NCBI RefSeq assembly: GCF_900100315.1
Contig: NZ_FNFF01000013.1
Location: forward strand, 124,001-188,000
Reading direction: 5' to 3'
DNA: 64,000 bases
Origin: Streptomyces indicus
GTDB lineage: Bacteria; Actinomycetota; Actinomycetes; Streptomycetales; Streptomycetaceae
Of the stretch, positions 7,825 to 15,937 are shown piece by piece; positions within the stretch are counted from its first letter, which is position 1; the number at the start of each line of letters is the position of its first letter. Both the position numbers and the translations under genes were made by a program. Under the pieces are notes generated by a model. It saw nothing but the letters and a program-made list of their open reading frames with translations. It did not search any database and was not told where the DNA came from.

Positions 7825-8970
7825 ATGGCGTACCAGGGGTGGGGACCGCAGGGGCCGAACAGTCCGGCAGGGCCTGGCGGTCCGGCAGGTCCGAACGGCC
7901 CGGCAGCACCGCAGGGACCGTACGGCGGCTGGGGCGGAGCGCCGGGCTGGGGCGGCTGGCAGCCGGTTCCGCCGCCGCCGAAGCCGGGCGTGATCCCCCT
8001 GGCGCCGCTGCGCCTGAGCGACATCTACAACGGCGCGTTCTCGACCCTCGGCCGTTATGCGAAGCCGCTGTCGGGCGTGATGGGCGCGGCCCTCGTGGCG
8101 ACGCTCGCCGTGGCCGCCGGTGCGCTCGCTCTCGTCTACGCCTTCGCACGGGACGACTGGGAGCGCGTCGCCTCGACGGGCGACCCGACGTGGAGCGAGC
8201 TGCGCTCGCTGCTGCTCGCCGTCGTGGTCGGCTACCTGGTCTTCGGCCTGCTCAGCGTCGTGATCAATGCGTTCCTGACCGCCGCGGCTCCTGTGGTCCT
8301 GGAAACCGCGGTGCTCGGCCGCCGTACGACGTTCGGTGCCGTGTGGCGGCGCGCATGGTCGCGGACCCCTTCCGTGCTCGGGGTGCTGGCCCTCGCCTAC
8401 CTGCTGATGCTGATTCCGAGCGCACTGTGGCTCGTGCCCTCGTTCAGCACCTCGGCCTCGGCCGAGCCCGCCGACCTCGGGACGCTCCTGGTCTTCGGAC
8501 TGCTGACGCTGGCCCTCATGCCCCTGGTGGCCTGGCTCTACGTGTCGATCAGCATGGCGCCCGCGGCGGCGGTCCTCGAGTCGGCGGGACCGCTGACCGC
8601 GCTGAAGCGCTCGTTCCGCCTCGTGCGCGGCACCTGGTGGCGCACGTGCGGCATCCTGCTGCTCACGGTGCTGATGCTCGGGGCCGTCGGCTGGACGGTG
8701 CAGATCCCGCTGCTGTTCCTGATGCCGCAGCCGGACTACGCGGCGGCCCTGGATCCGTACACCAGCACCGGTGAGCTGTACGCGGACATGTACGGCCACC
8801 TGGTGCCGGACCTGTGGCTGTGGCTCGGCGTCACGTTCGCGGTCCTCGCGGTGCTCCAGATGCTCTTCACCGTCTTCACCCAGCTGGTCTCCGCCCTGGT
8901 CTACATCGACCAGCGCATCCGCCGCGAGGGCCTCGCGGACAGCCTGGCCCGGGCCGCCGGACAGCAGTGA
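7825..8970 (+). CDS. integral membrane protein, paralog 2 of a tandem pair
   Basis: 381-aa paralog of the preceding gene, with a longer disordered N-terminus rich in Gly, Pro and Trp (GPQGPNSPAGPGGPAGP pattern, about 5-50). The shared PPKPGVIPLAPLRLSDIYNGAF and then six or so membrane segments follow. SAGPLTALKRSFRLVRGTWWRT and YIDQRIRREGL match paralog 1. The ATG at 7825 has GGAAGG at good spacing. The 57-bp gap from paralog 1 suggests one transcript, ending at the bidirectional hairpin 8989-9024. Role unknown; membrane insertion or envelope homeostasis is only a guess. Confidence 0.78.
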   Translation: MAYQGWGPQGPNSPAGPGGPAGPNGPAAPQGPYGGWGGAPGWGGWQPVPPPPKPGVIPLAPLRLSDIYNGAFSTLGRYAKPLSGVMGAALVATLAVAAGALALVYAFARDDWERVASTGDPTWSELRSLLLAVVVGYLVFGLLSVVINAFLTAAAPVVLETAVLGRRTTFGAVWRRAWSRTPSVLGVLALAYLLMLIPSALWLVPSFSTSASAEPADLGTLLVFGLLTLALMPLVAWLYVSISMAPAAAVLESAGPLTALKRSFRLVRGTWWRTCGILLLTVLMLGAVGWTVQIPLLFLMPQPDYAAALDPYTSTGELYADMYGHLVPDLWLWLGVTFAVLAVLQMLFTVFTQLVSALVYIDQRIRREGLADSLARAAGQQ

Positions 8971-8988
8971 CTCCCTCCCGGCATACGC

Positions 8989-9024
8989 AAGGGGACCCGC
9001 ACCAGAACGGTGCGGGCCCCCTTC
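8989..9024. terminator. bidirectional terminator between membrane gene and suf operon
   Basis: AAGGGG-A-CCCGCACC / GGTGCGGG-C-CCCCTT: a long stem with a 5-nt loop (AGAAC) and T-rich flank CTTCTT on the plus strand. It lies between convergent genes and can serve both. Confidence 0.75.
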
Positions 9025-9036
9025 TTCGTACGGCTG

Positions 9037-9120
9037 AAGCAGCCGCACGCGCGGAACTCAGACGATGCAGCCGTACGCGCGGAACTCGGACGAAGCAGCT
9101 GTACGCGCGGTACTCAGACG
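9037..9120. repeat. three 28-bp tandem repeats over the sufT stop codon
   Basis: Units 9037-9064, 9065-9092 and 9093-9120 read AWGCAGCYGYACGCGCGGWACTCRGACG. The last unit contains the sufT TGA (9114-9116), and the other units reproduce the same sequence context, so the 3' end of sufT has been duplicated downstream. Confidence 0.9.
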
Positions 9121-9449
9121 TTGAACCCGAGCGCCCGAAGCTGCTCGCGGCCCTCGTCCGTGATCTTGTCCGGGCCCCACGGCGGCATCCAGACCCAGTT
9201 GATGCGCAGTTCGCTGACCAGGCCGTCGGTGGCCGACTTCGCCTGGTCCTCGATGACGTCCGTCAGCGGGCAGGCCGCCGACGTCAGGGTCATGTCGATC
9301 GTCGCGATGTTCGCGTCGTCGATGTGGATCCCGTAGATGAGGCCGAGGTTGACGACGTCGATGCCGAGCTCGGGGTCGACGACGTCCATCAGCGCCTCGC
9401 GCACCTCCTCCTCGGAGGCGGGCTTCAACGTAGCGGTCTCGTCGCTCAT
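9114..9449 (-). CDS. sufT: SUF-associated DUF59/MIP18-family Fe-S assembly factor
   Basis: 111-aa protein of the DUF59 (MIP18/PaaD) family, last gene of the suf operon. The family helps mature Fe-S proteins. Visible motifs are VVDPELGIDVVNLGLIYGI (helix-turn and first strand) and LTSAACPLTD, whose Cys is the conserved putative cluster or metal ligand. The ATG at 9449 overlaps the sufU TGA (ATGA). The stop codon sits in the third copy of a 28-bp tandem repeat. Confidence 0.9.
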   Translation of the reverse strand: MSDETATLKPASEEEVREALMDVVDPELGIDVVNLGLIYGIHIDDANIATIDMTLTSAACPLTDVIEDQAKSATDGLVSELRINWVWMPPWGPDKITDEGREQLRALGFNV

Positions 9450-9916
9450 GCGGACTTCCTCTCGGCGGGCTCGGACTCCCCCAGAGCCTGGGCGGTCGCG
9501 TCCTTCCACGCCATCCAGCTCAGCAGCGCGCACTTCACACGCGCCGGGTACTTGGAGACACCGGCGAACGCGACCGCGTCCTCCAGGATCTCCTCCATCG
9601 CGTCGTCGGGCTCGATCCTGCCCTTGGACTGCATCAGCTCCAGGAAGGTGCCCTGGATCCGCTGCGCCTCGGTGACGTCCTTGCCGACCAGGAGGTCGTT
9701 GAGGACCGAGGCGGAGGCCTGGCTGATGGAGCAGCCCTGGCCCTCGTACGAGACGTCCGCGATCCGCGTGCCCTCGTACTTCACCCGCAGCGTGATCTCG
9801 TCGCCGCAGGTCGGGTTGACGTGGTGCACCTCGGCGTCGCCATCCCGAAGACCGCGCCCGTGCGGGTGCTTGTAGTGGTCCAGGATGACTTCCTGGTACA
9901 TCGAGTCGAGCTTCAC
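9446..9916 (-). CDS. sufU: Fe-S cluster assembly sulfurtransferase SufU
   Basis: 156-aa SufU, the zinc-dependent sulfur acceptor that takes persulfide from SufS and passes it to SufBCD. The three conserved Cys are visible at 37 (NPTCGDE, with Asp39), 62 (GQGCSISQAS) and 129 (VKCALLSWMAW). The typical insertion that separates SufU from IscU lies between the second and third. It starts 16 nt after the sufS stop and overlaps sufT by 4 nt. Confidence 0.95.
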   Translation of the reverse strand: MKLDSMYQEVILDHYKHPHGRGLRDGDAEVHHVNPTCGDEITLRVKYEGTRIADVSYEGQGCSISQASASVLNDLLVGKDVTEAQRIQGTFLELMQSKGRIEPDDAMEEILEDAVAFAGVSKYPARVKCALLSWMAWKDATAQALGESEPAERKSA

Positions 9917-9932
9917 GATTCCAGCCAGCCCC

Positions 9933-11189
9933 TCAGCCGAAGAAGTTCCGTACGTGCTCCAGGCCCTCGACCAAGGCGTCGACCTCGGCCGGCGTGGAGT
10001 ACAGATAGAACGACGCTCGCGTGGTCGCAGGAATTCCGTACCGCAGGCAGACAGGGCGGGCGCAGTGGTGTCCGACGCGGACCGCGATGCCCTGCTCGTC
10101 CAGGACCTGGCCCACGTCGTGCGGGTGGATGTCGCCGAGCGTGAAGGAGATCGCGGCGCCGCGGTCCTCCGCCGTGACCGGACCGATGATCTTGAGGTCC
10201 GGCACTTCGAGGAGCCGCTTGACCGCGTACGACGTGATCGCGTGCTCGTGGGCCTGGACCTTCTCCATGCCGATCGACTGGAGGTAGTCCACGGCCGCGC
10301 CCAGACCGACCGCCTGCGCGATCGGCGGGGTGCCCGCCTCGAACTTGTGCGGGGCCGGCGCGTACGTCGAGGACGACATCGAGACGGTCTCGATCATCTC
10401 GCCGCCGCCGAGGAACGGCGGCAGGTCCTCCAGGAGTTCCTGGCGTCCCCACAGCACACCGATGCCGGTCGGGCCGCACATCTTGTGGCCGGTGAAGGCC
10501 ACGAAGTCGGCCTGCAGCGCCTGCACGTCCAGCGGCATGTGCGGCGCGGCCTGCGAGGCGTCGATGAGGACGAGGGCGCCGACCTCCTGGGCGCGGCGCA
10601 CGATGGCCTCGACCGGGTTGTGCGTGCCCAGGATGTTGGAGACGAGCACGAAGGAGACGATCTTCGTCTTCTCCGTGATGACCTCGTCGATGTTCGACAG
10701 GTCGAGGCGGCCGTCGTCCGTGAGACCGAACCACTTCAGCTTCGCGCCGGTGCGCTGCGAGAGCAGCTGCCACGGAACGATGTTGGAGTGGTGCTCCATC
10801 TCCGTGATGACGATCTCGGTCTCGTGGTCGACCTTGTACGGCTCGTCGGCCCAACCGAGCATGTTGGCCACGAGGTTGAGGGACTCCGAGGCGTTCTTCG
10901 TGAAGATCACCTCGTCGCGGGAGGGCGCGTTGATGAACTCCGCGACCTTGTCCCGCGCGCCCTCGTACAGCGCCGTGGCCTCCTCGGCGAGGACGTGCAC
11001 GCCGCGGTGGACATTGGCGTTGTGCCGCTCGTAGTACTCGGTGAGCGCGTCGAGCACCTGGCGCGGCTTCTGCGAGGTCGCCGCATTGTCCAGATACACA
11101 AGCTTCTTGCCGTCGTGGAGCACACGGTCCAGGGCGGGGAAGTCCTTGCGGATCGCCTCGGTGTCGAGGAGGCCCGGCAGCTGTGTCAC
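9933..11189 (-). CDS. sufS: cysteine desulfurase SufS
   Basis: 418-aa group II cysteine desulfurase that makes the enzyme persulfide from cysteine and releases alanine. The PLP Schiff-base Lys is at 236 (FTGHKMCGPTG) and the catalytic Cys at 376 (GHHCARP). The substrate-binding signature RVGHHCARPVCLRYG is intact. The start is a GTG at 11189 that overlaps the sufC TGA (GTGA). The length matches the family. Confidence 0.96.
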   Translation of the reverse strand: MTQLPGLLDTEAIRKDFPALDRVLHDGKKLVYLDNAATSQKPRQVLDALTEYYERHNANVHRGVHVLAEEATALYEGARDKVAEFINAPSRDEVIFTKNASESLNLVANMLGWADEPYKVDHETEIVITEMEHHSNIVPWQLLSQRTGAKLKWFGLTDDGRLDLSNIDEVITEKTKIVSFVLVSNILGTHNPVEAIVRRAQEVGALVLIDASQAAPHMPLDVQALQADFVAFTGHKMCGPTGIGVLWGRQELLEDLPPFLGGGEMIETVSMSSSTYAPAPHKFEAGTPPIAQAVGLGAAVDYLQSIGMEKVQAHEHAITSYAVKRLLEVPDLKIIGPVTAEDRGAAISFTLGDIHPHDVGQVLDEQGIAVRVGHHCARPVCLRYGIPATTRASFYLYSTPAEVDALVEGLEHVRNFFG

Positions 11190-11950
11190 GCGGATACGCC
11201 ACCCTTCACGTACTTGTCGTAGCCCTCGGCCTCGAGCTGGTCGGCGAGCTCGGCGCCGCCGGACTCGGCGATCCGGCCGTTCGCGAACACGTGCACGAAG
11301 TCGGGCTTGATGTAGCGCAGGATGCGCGTGTAGTGGGTGATGAGGAGGGTGCCGACCTCGCCCGTCTCACGGACGCGGTTCACCCCTTCCGACACGATGC
11401 GCAGGGCGTCGACGTCGAGGCCGGAGTCGGTCTCGTCGAGGATCGCGATCTTCGGCTTGAGCAGCTCGAGCTGAAGGATCTCGTGGCGCTTCTTCTCACC
11501 GCCGGAGAAGCCCTCGTTGACGTTGCGCTCGGCGAAGGAGGGGTCCATCTGGAGACGCTCCATGGCCTCCTTGACCTCCTTCACCCAGGTGCGCAGCTTG
11601 GGGGCCTCGCCGCGGATCGCCGTGGCCGACGTACGCAGGAAGTTGGAGACCGAGACACCCGGGACCTCGACCGGGTACTGCATGGCGAGGAAGACGCCGG
11701 CGCGTGCGCGCTCGTCCACCTCCATCTCCAGGACGTCCTCGCCGTCGAGGGTGACGGTGCCGCCGGTGATCGTGTACTTCGGGTGACCCGCGAGCGAGTA
11801 CGCGAGGGTCGACTTGCCGGAGCCGTTGGGGCCCATCACGGCGTGGGTCTCGCCCTGCTTGATGGTCAGGTCGACACCCTTGAGGATCTCCCGGGGGCCG
11901 TTCTCGGCCTCGACGGAGACGTGCAGGTCGTGGATTTCAAGCGTTGCCAT
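11186..11950 (-). CDS. sufC: Fe-S assembly ATPase SufC
   Basis: 254-aa ABC-type ATPase that drives conformational change in the SufBCD scaffold. Walker A GPNGSGKST (residues 40-48), the signature FSGGEKKRHEILQ with the SufC-specific charged residues, Walker B IAILDETDSGLDVD (note DETD rather than DEPT, typical of SufC) and the H-loop LLITHYTRIL are all present. Sits between the Rieske gene (7 nt upstream) and sufS. Confidence 0.96.
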   Translation of the reverse strand: MATLEIHDLHVSVEAENGPREILKGVDLTIKQGETHAVMGPNGSGKSTLAYSLAGHPKYTITGGTVTLDGEDVLEMEVDERARAGVFLAMQYPVEVPGVSVSNFLRTSATAIRGEAPKLRTWVKEVKEAMERLQMDPSFAERNVNEGFSGGEKKRHEILQLELLKPKIAILDETDSGLDVDALRIVSEGVNRVRETGEVGTLLITHYTRILRYIKPDFVHVFANGRIAESGGAELADQLEAEGYDKYVKGGVSA

Positions 11951-11957
11951 GGGTGCC

Positions 11958-12290
11958 TCAGGACTCCTGGGTGAGGGAGGCGTTCACGTCGACGAGGACG
12001 CTGCCCCCTTCGATCTTTACGGGGTATACGGGGACGGGGCGCGTCGCGGGAAGGCCGGACGGCTTGCCGGTGCGGAGGTCGAACGCGGAGCCGTGCAGCC
12101 AGCACTCGATCTGGCAGTCCTCCACCTCGCCCTCGGACAGCGAGACGTTCGCGTGCGAGCAGATGTCGTAAATCGCGAACACCTCGCCCTCGGTCTTGAC
12201 GAGCGAGACCGGCGTGCCGTCGAGTTCCACCCGCTTCGGGGTGTCCTCCTCCAGCTCGCTCAGCTCACAGGCTTTGACGAAGGCGCTCAT
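11958..12290 (-). CDS. Rieske [2Fe-2S] ferredoxin in the suf operon
   Basis: 110-aa NirD/BphF-like Rieske ferredoxin. The cluster ligands are Cys44-x-His46 and Cys63-x2-His66; there is no disulfide Cys pair, so it is the soluble low-potential type. Actinobacterial suf operons often carry this gene between sufD and sufC; it is presumed to supply electrons for cluster assembly, or to be a client, but its role is not settled. The ATG at 12290 shares one base with the sufD stop (TGATG). Confidence 0.92.
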   Translation of the reverse strand: MSAFVKACELSELEEDTPKRVELDGTPVSLVKTEGEVFAIYDICSHANVSLSEGEVEDCQIECWLHGSAFDLRTGKPSGLPATRPVPVYPVKIEGGSVLVDVNASLTQES

Positions 12291-13468
12291 CAGACGGACG
12301 CCTCGAGCTCTTCCTCGATCTTGGCGATGAGGCGCTCCTCGATGTCCTTGACACCGATCTGCTGGACCAGCTCGGCGAAGAAGCCGCGCACGACGAGGCG
12401 GCGGGCCTCCGTCGCGGGGATGCCGCGGGCCATCAGGTAGAAGAGCTGCTCGTCGTCGAAGCGGCCGGTCGCGCTCGCGTGACCGGCGCCGACAATCTCG
12501 CCGGTCTCGATCTCCAGGTTCGGCACCGAGTCGACGCGGGCGCCGTCGGTGAGAACCAGGTTGCGGTTCATCTCGTACGTGTCGGTGCCCTCGGCCGCGG
12601 CCTCGATGAGGACGTCGCCGATCCACACGGCGTGCGCGTTGTCGCCCTGGAGCGCGCCCTTGTAGACCACGTTGGACTTGCAGTTCGGCACATTGTGGTC
12701 GACCAGGAGGCGGTGCTCCTGGTGCTGGCCGGCGTCCGTGAAGTACAGGCCGAGCAGCTCGGCGTCGCCGCCGGGGCCGGTGTACTCGACGCGCGGGTGC
12801 AGCCGTACGACATCGCCGCCGAAGGTCACGACGACCGACTTGAAGGTGGCGTCGCGGCCGAGCTTGGCGTTGTGCTGCGAGCAGTGGACAGCCGTGTCGT
12901 CCCAGTCCTGGACGGAGACGAAGGTGACCTTGGCGCCGTCGCCGACGAGGAAGTCCACGTTGGCGGCGCGCACGCCGTCACCGGTGTGGTCGACGACGAT
13001 GACGGCCTCGGCGAACGCACCGATGTCGAAGACGGTGTGCCCGAAGGTGGTGCCGCCCTCGCCGTGCAGGAGCACGCGCACCGGCTCGGTGAGTACGGTC
13101 TCCTTGGGGACCGAGATCACGGTGGCCTTCTCGAAGGAGGAGTAGGCCTGCGCGGCGATGCGGTCCACCGGCTTGCCGGCCTTGCCGACGCGCTCGTCGT
13201 CACGGGTCACCGACTCGACGGTGACGCCCTCGGGGGCGTCGACCTGCGCCTTGATGGCGCCGTCGGCCTTGGCGGTGCCGTCGTGCAGCCCCTTCAGACG
13301 CTCGAGGGGCGTGAACCGCCACTCCTCCTCGCGGCCGTGCGGGACCGGGAAGTCCTGCACGTCGTAGGACGGGGGCGCGCTCATGCGCGTGGCGACGGTG
13401 GACTCCGCCGCCACCGCTACAGCGCCGCCGGCGGTGGCACCGGCCGGGATGTTCTGAGCCTCAGCCAT
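12290..13468 (-). CDS. sufD: Fe-S assembly scaffold protein SufD
   Basis: 392-aa SufD, partner of SufB in the SufBC2D scaffold. The beta-helical core and the C-terminal SufB/SufD signature (GEIVGAGHASATGRFDDEQLFYLMARGI pattern, with the conserved His near the cluster interface) are visible. The N-terminal helical part starts at about residue 30 after an Ala-rich leader. Separated from sufB by 96 bp that contain a strong hairpin (13526-13549). Confidence 0.95.
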   Translation of the reverse strand: MAEAQNIPAGATAGGAVAVAAESTVATRMSAPPSYDVQDFPVPHGREEEWRFTPLERLKGLHDGTAKADGAIKAQVDAPEGVTVESVTRDDERVGKAGKPVDRIAAQAYSSFEKATVISVPKETVLTEPVRVLLHGEGGTTFGHTVFDIGAFAEAVIVVDHTGDGVRAANVDFLVGDGAKVTFVSVQDWDDTAVHCSQHNAKLGRDATFKSVVVTFGGDVVRLHPRVEYTGPGGDAELLGLYFTDAGQHQEHRLLVDHNVPNCKSNVVYKGALQGDNAHAVWIGDVLIEAAAEGTDTYEMNRNLVLTDGARVDSVPNLEIETGEIVGAGHASATGRFDDEQLFYLMARGIPATEARRLVVRGFFAELVQQIGVKDIEERLIAKIEEELEASV

Positions 13469-13525
13469 GGCTGTCGTAGTGCTCTCTTTCTTACGTAAGT
13501 GGCTTGATGGAGAAGGCGGTTGGTG

Positions 13526-13549
13526 GGCGGCCCCAGGGCAGGGGCCGCC
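13526..13549 (-). other. intercistronic hairpin between sufB and sufD
   Basis: GGCGGCCCC-AGGGCA-GGGGCCGCC: a perfect 9-bp GC stem in the only sizeable gap inside the suf operon, 16 nt beyond the sufB stop. It could be a partial terminator or an mRNA processing/stability element; no U-tract follows. Confidence 0.6.
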
Positions 13550-13564
13550 GGCCCGGAGGGGGCC

Positions 13565-14989
13565 TTAACCGACCGCACCCTCCATCTGCAGCTCGATCAG
13601 CCGGTTGAGCTCCAGGGCGTACTCCATCGGGAGCTCCTTGGCGATCGGCTCGACGAAGCCGCGCACGATCATGGCCATGGCCTCGAACTCGGTCATGCCG
13701 CGGCTCATCAGGTAGAAGAGCTGGTCCTCGGAGACCTTGGAGACGGTCGCCTCGTGCCCCATGGACACGTCGTCCTCGCGCACGTCCACGTAGGGGTACG
13801 TGTCCGAGCGGGAGATCTGGTCCACGAGCAGCGCGTCGCAGAGCACGTTGGACTTCGAGCCCGGAGCGCCCTCGCCGATCTCGACCAGACCGCGGTACGA
13901 GGTGCGGCCGCCGCCACGGGCCACCGACTTCGACACGATGTTGGAGGAGGTGTTCGGCGCCATGTGGACCATCTTGGAACCGGCGTCCTGGTGCTGGCCC
14001 TCGCCCGCGAAGGCGATGGAGAGGGTCTCGCCCTTGGCGTGCTCGCCCATCAGGTAGACGGCCGGGTACTTCATGGTGACCTTGGAACCGATGTTGCCGT
14101 CGATCCACTCCATGGTCGCGCCCTCGTAGGCCACGGCGCGCTTGGTGACCAGGTTGTAGACGTTGTTCGACCAGTTCTGGATCGTCGTGTAGCGGCAGCG
14201 GCCGCCCTTCTTCACGATGATCTCGACCACGGCGGAGTGCAGCGAGTCGGAGGAGTAGATCGGCGCGGTGCAGCCCTCGACGTAGTGGACGTAGGCGTCC
14301 TCGTCGACGATGATCAGCGTCCGCTCGAACTGGCCCATGTTCTCCGTGTTGATACGGAAGTAGGCCTGCAGCGGGATCTCGACGTGCACGCCCTTCGGCA
14401 CGTAGATGAAGGAACCGCCGGACCACACGGCCGTGTTCAGCGAGGCGAACTTGTTGTCGCCGACGGGGATGACGGTGCCGAAGTACTCCTTGAAGAGCTC
14501 CTCGTGCTCCTTCAGCGCGGTGTCGGTGTCGACGAAGATGACGCCCTGCTCCTCCAGGTCCTCACGGATCTGGTGGTAGACGACCTCGGACTCGTACTGG
14601 GCCGCGACACCGGCGACGAGGCGCTGCTTCTCCGCCTCCGGGATGCCGAGCTTGTCGTACGTGTTCTTGATGTCCTCCGGAAGCTCCTCCCAGGACTGGG
14701 CCTGCTTCTCGGTGGAGCGCACGAAGTACTTGATGTTGTCGAAGTCGATGCCCGACAGGTCCGAGCCCCAGGTGGGCATGGGCTTCTTGTCGAACAGGCG
14801 CAGGCCCTTGAGACGGAGCTTGGTCATCCACTCCGGCTCGTTCTTCTTCGCCGAGATGTCGCGGACGACATCCTCGTTCAGACCGCGCTTGGCAGCCTGG
14901 CCGGCCGCGTCGGAGTCGGCCCAGCCGTACTCGTACTTACCCAGGCCCTCGAGTTCGGGGTGGGCAGTCTCCTCGATGGGGAGAGTCAT
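13565..14989 (-). CDS. sufB: Fe-S assembly scaffold protein SufB
   Basis: 474-aa SufB, the core scaffold where the [4Fe-4S] cluster is built. Family landmarks are LRLKGLRLFDKKPMPTWG near the N-terminus, the long right-handed beta-helix in the middle (EGCTAPIYSSDSLHSAVVEI) and the C-terminal core EDQLFYLMSRGMTEFEAMAMIVRGF shared with SufD. The ATG at 14989 overlaps the sufR TGA (ATGA), coupling regulator and scaffold translation. Ends TAA. Confidence 0.97.
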   Translation of the reverse strand: MTLPIEETAHPELEGLGKYEYGWADSDAAGQAAKRGLNEDVVRDISAKKNEPEWMTKLRLKGLRLFDKKPMPTWGSDLSGIDFDNIKYFVRSTEKQAQSWEELPEDIKNTYDKLGIPEAEKQRLVAGVAAQYESEVVYHQIREDLEEQGVIFVDTDTALKEHEELFKEYFGTVIPVGDNKFASLNTAVWSGGSFIYVPKGVHVEIPLQAYFRINTENMGQFERTLIIVDEDAYVHYVEGCTAPIYSSDSLHSAVVEIIVKKGGRCRYTTIQNWSNNVYNLVTKRAVAYEGATMEWIDGNIGSKVTMKYPAVYLMGEHAKGETLSIAFAGEGQHQDAGSKMVHMAPNTSSNIVSKSVARGGGRTSYRGLVEIGEGAPGSKSNVLCDALLVDQISRSDTYPYVDVREDDVSMGHEATVSKVSEDQLFYLMSRGMTEFEAMAMIVRGFVEPIAKELPMEYALELNRLIELQMEGAVG

Positions 14990-15762
14990 GCGGGGTTCCT
15001 CCCGGCCGTGCTTGCAGATGCTGTGGTGGCTTGGTCTGTGACTTGGTCTTGCGTGGTCTCTTTACGAGGGATGAACGTCGTACAGACGCCGTCCCCGTGG
15101 GCGATGGTGGCCAGTCGCTGCACATGAGTGCCGAGCAGGCGGCCGAAGAACTCCGTCTCCGCCTCACAGAGCTGTGGGAACTGCTCGGCGACATGGGCGA
15201 CCGGGCAGTGGTGCTGACACAGCTGCTCGCCGACCGGTGCGCTACGCGCAGTTGCAGCGTACCCGTCGGCGGAGAGCGCCTTGGCCAGTGCCTCGGTGCG
15301 CTCCTGGGCCGGCACGTCCTCCAGCGCCGCGCGGTAGGTCTCGGCCTGGGCGGCGAGCCTGGCCCGGGCGAACGCCGCGACGGCCGCGTCCCCGAGCTCC
15401 CCGCCGCCGGCGGACTGCGAGATCCAGCGCAGGGCCTCGGCGGCGAGCTTGTCGTAGGACTGGTCGAAGGCGTCCCGGCCGCAGTCCGTCAGGGCGAACA
15501 CCTTGGCGGGCCGGCCGCGCGTACGAGCGCCGTAGACCCGCTTCTCGCGGGGCTCCACGACATCGTCGGCGACCAGGGCGTCGAGGTGCCGGCGGACGGC
15601 GGCCTGCGTCAGTCCCAGGCGGGTGGCGAGGTCGGCCACGGTGGACGGGCCGTGGTCGAGGATGGAGCGCGCGACGCGGTTGCGGGTGCTCCGCTCACCG
15701 GTCCCGAGCTCCTCCTGCGGAGCCCCGGTGGGGGTCTCCGTAGCCTCGCCGACGTTTTTCAC
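14986..15762 (-). CDS. sufR: Fe-S sensing transcriptional repressor SufR
   Basis: 258-aa DeoR/ArsR-type winged-helix regulator heading the suf operon. Helix-turn-helix at about 30-65 (STVADLATRLGLTQAAVRRHL), basic wing ARTRGRPAKVF, and C-terminal cysteines 182, 186, 199 and 227 (LCQHHCP, FPQLCEAE, DGVCTTF) that can hold a [4Fe-4S] cluster. I chose the GTG at 15762 (VKNVGEATET) because the protein then begins where close relatives do and because a -35/-10 pair puts transcription start at this codon. It should repress suf when holo and release it under Fe-S stress. Confidence 0.92.
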   Translation of the reverse strand: MKNVGEATETPTGAPQEELGTGERSTRNRVARSILDHGPSTVADLATRLGLTQAAVRRHLDALVADDVVEPREKRVYGARTRGRPAKVFALTDCGRDAFDQSYDKLAAEALRWISQSAGGGELGDAAVAAFARARLAAQAETYRAALEDVPAQERTEALAKALSADGYAATARSAPVGEQLCQHHCPVAHVAEQFPQLCEAETEFFGRLLGTHVQRLATIAHGDGVCTTFIPRKETTQDQVTDQATTASASTAGRNPA

Positions 15763-15775
15763 AACGCCATTGTTG
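15762..15775. promoter_or_regulatory. candidate SufR operator CAAC-N6-GTTG
   Basis: CAAC-GCCATT-GTTG (plus strand), the palindrome form I recall being reported for SufR in Streptomyces avermitilis. It overlaps the -10 (AACAAT, minus strand, 15769-15774) and the first base of the GTG start, so bound SufR would block RNA polymerase. Confidence 0.75.
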
Positions 15776-15798
15776 CGTAATTCCTCAGGCCCCGACAA
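15762..15798 (-). promoter_or_regulatory. suf operon promoter, probably leaderless
   Basis: Minus strand TTGTCG (15793-15798) and AACAAT (15769-15774) with an 18-nt spacer; the -10 ends 6 nt before the GTG, predicting transcription from the start codon itself. No ribosome-binding site is found at normal distance. Confidence 0.55.
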
Positions 15799-15831
15799 CC
15801 GGCCTGGTGGCAGGCTCGGGGTGCCGTGCAT

Positions 15832-15851
15832 CACTTAGGGATACCTAAGTG
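15832..15851. promoter_or_regulatory. 20-bp inverted repeat with TTAGG/CCTAA half-sites
   Basis: CACTTAGG-GATA-CCTAAGTG: perfect 8-bp arms about 80 bp upstream of sufR. It is AT-richer than its surroundings. TTAGG...CCTAA half-sites recall DtxR-family iron boxes, but the spacing is shorter than the canonical 19-bp box, so the regulator is unknown. A weak terminator for the FNT gene is the alternative. Confidence 0.55.
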
Positions 15852-15937
15852 GATACGGAGGGTGACGGGCGGTGAACCCCGAGGTCAACGCCGCTGTCGT
15901 ATCGACTGAAGCGGCGGCGGGAGATCCGTGGGATCCC

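Noticed and set aside
9037..9120. 28-bp repeats considered as a CRISPR array
   Set aside because: Units are directly adjacent with no unique spacers, and no cas genes are in the window. The same applies to 3288-3371.
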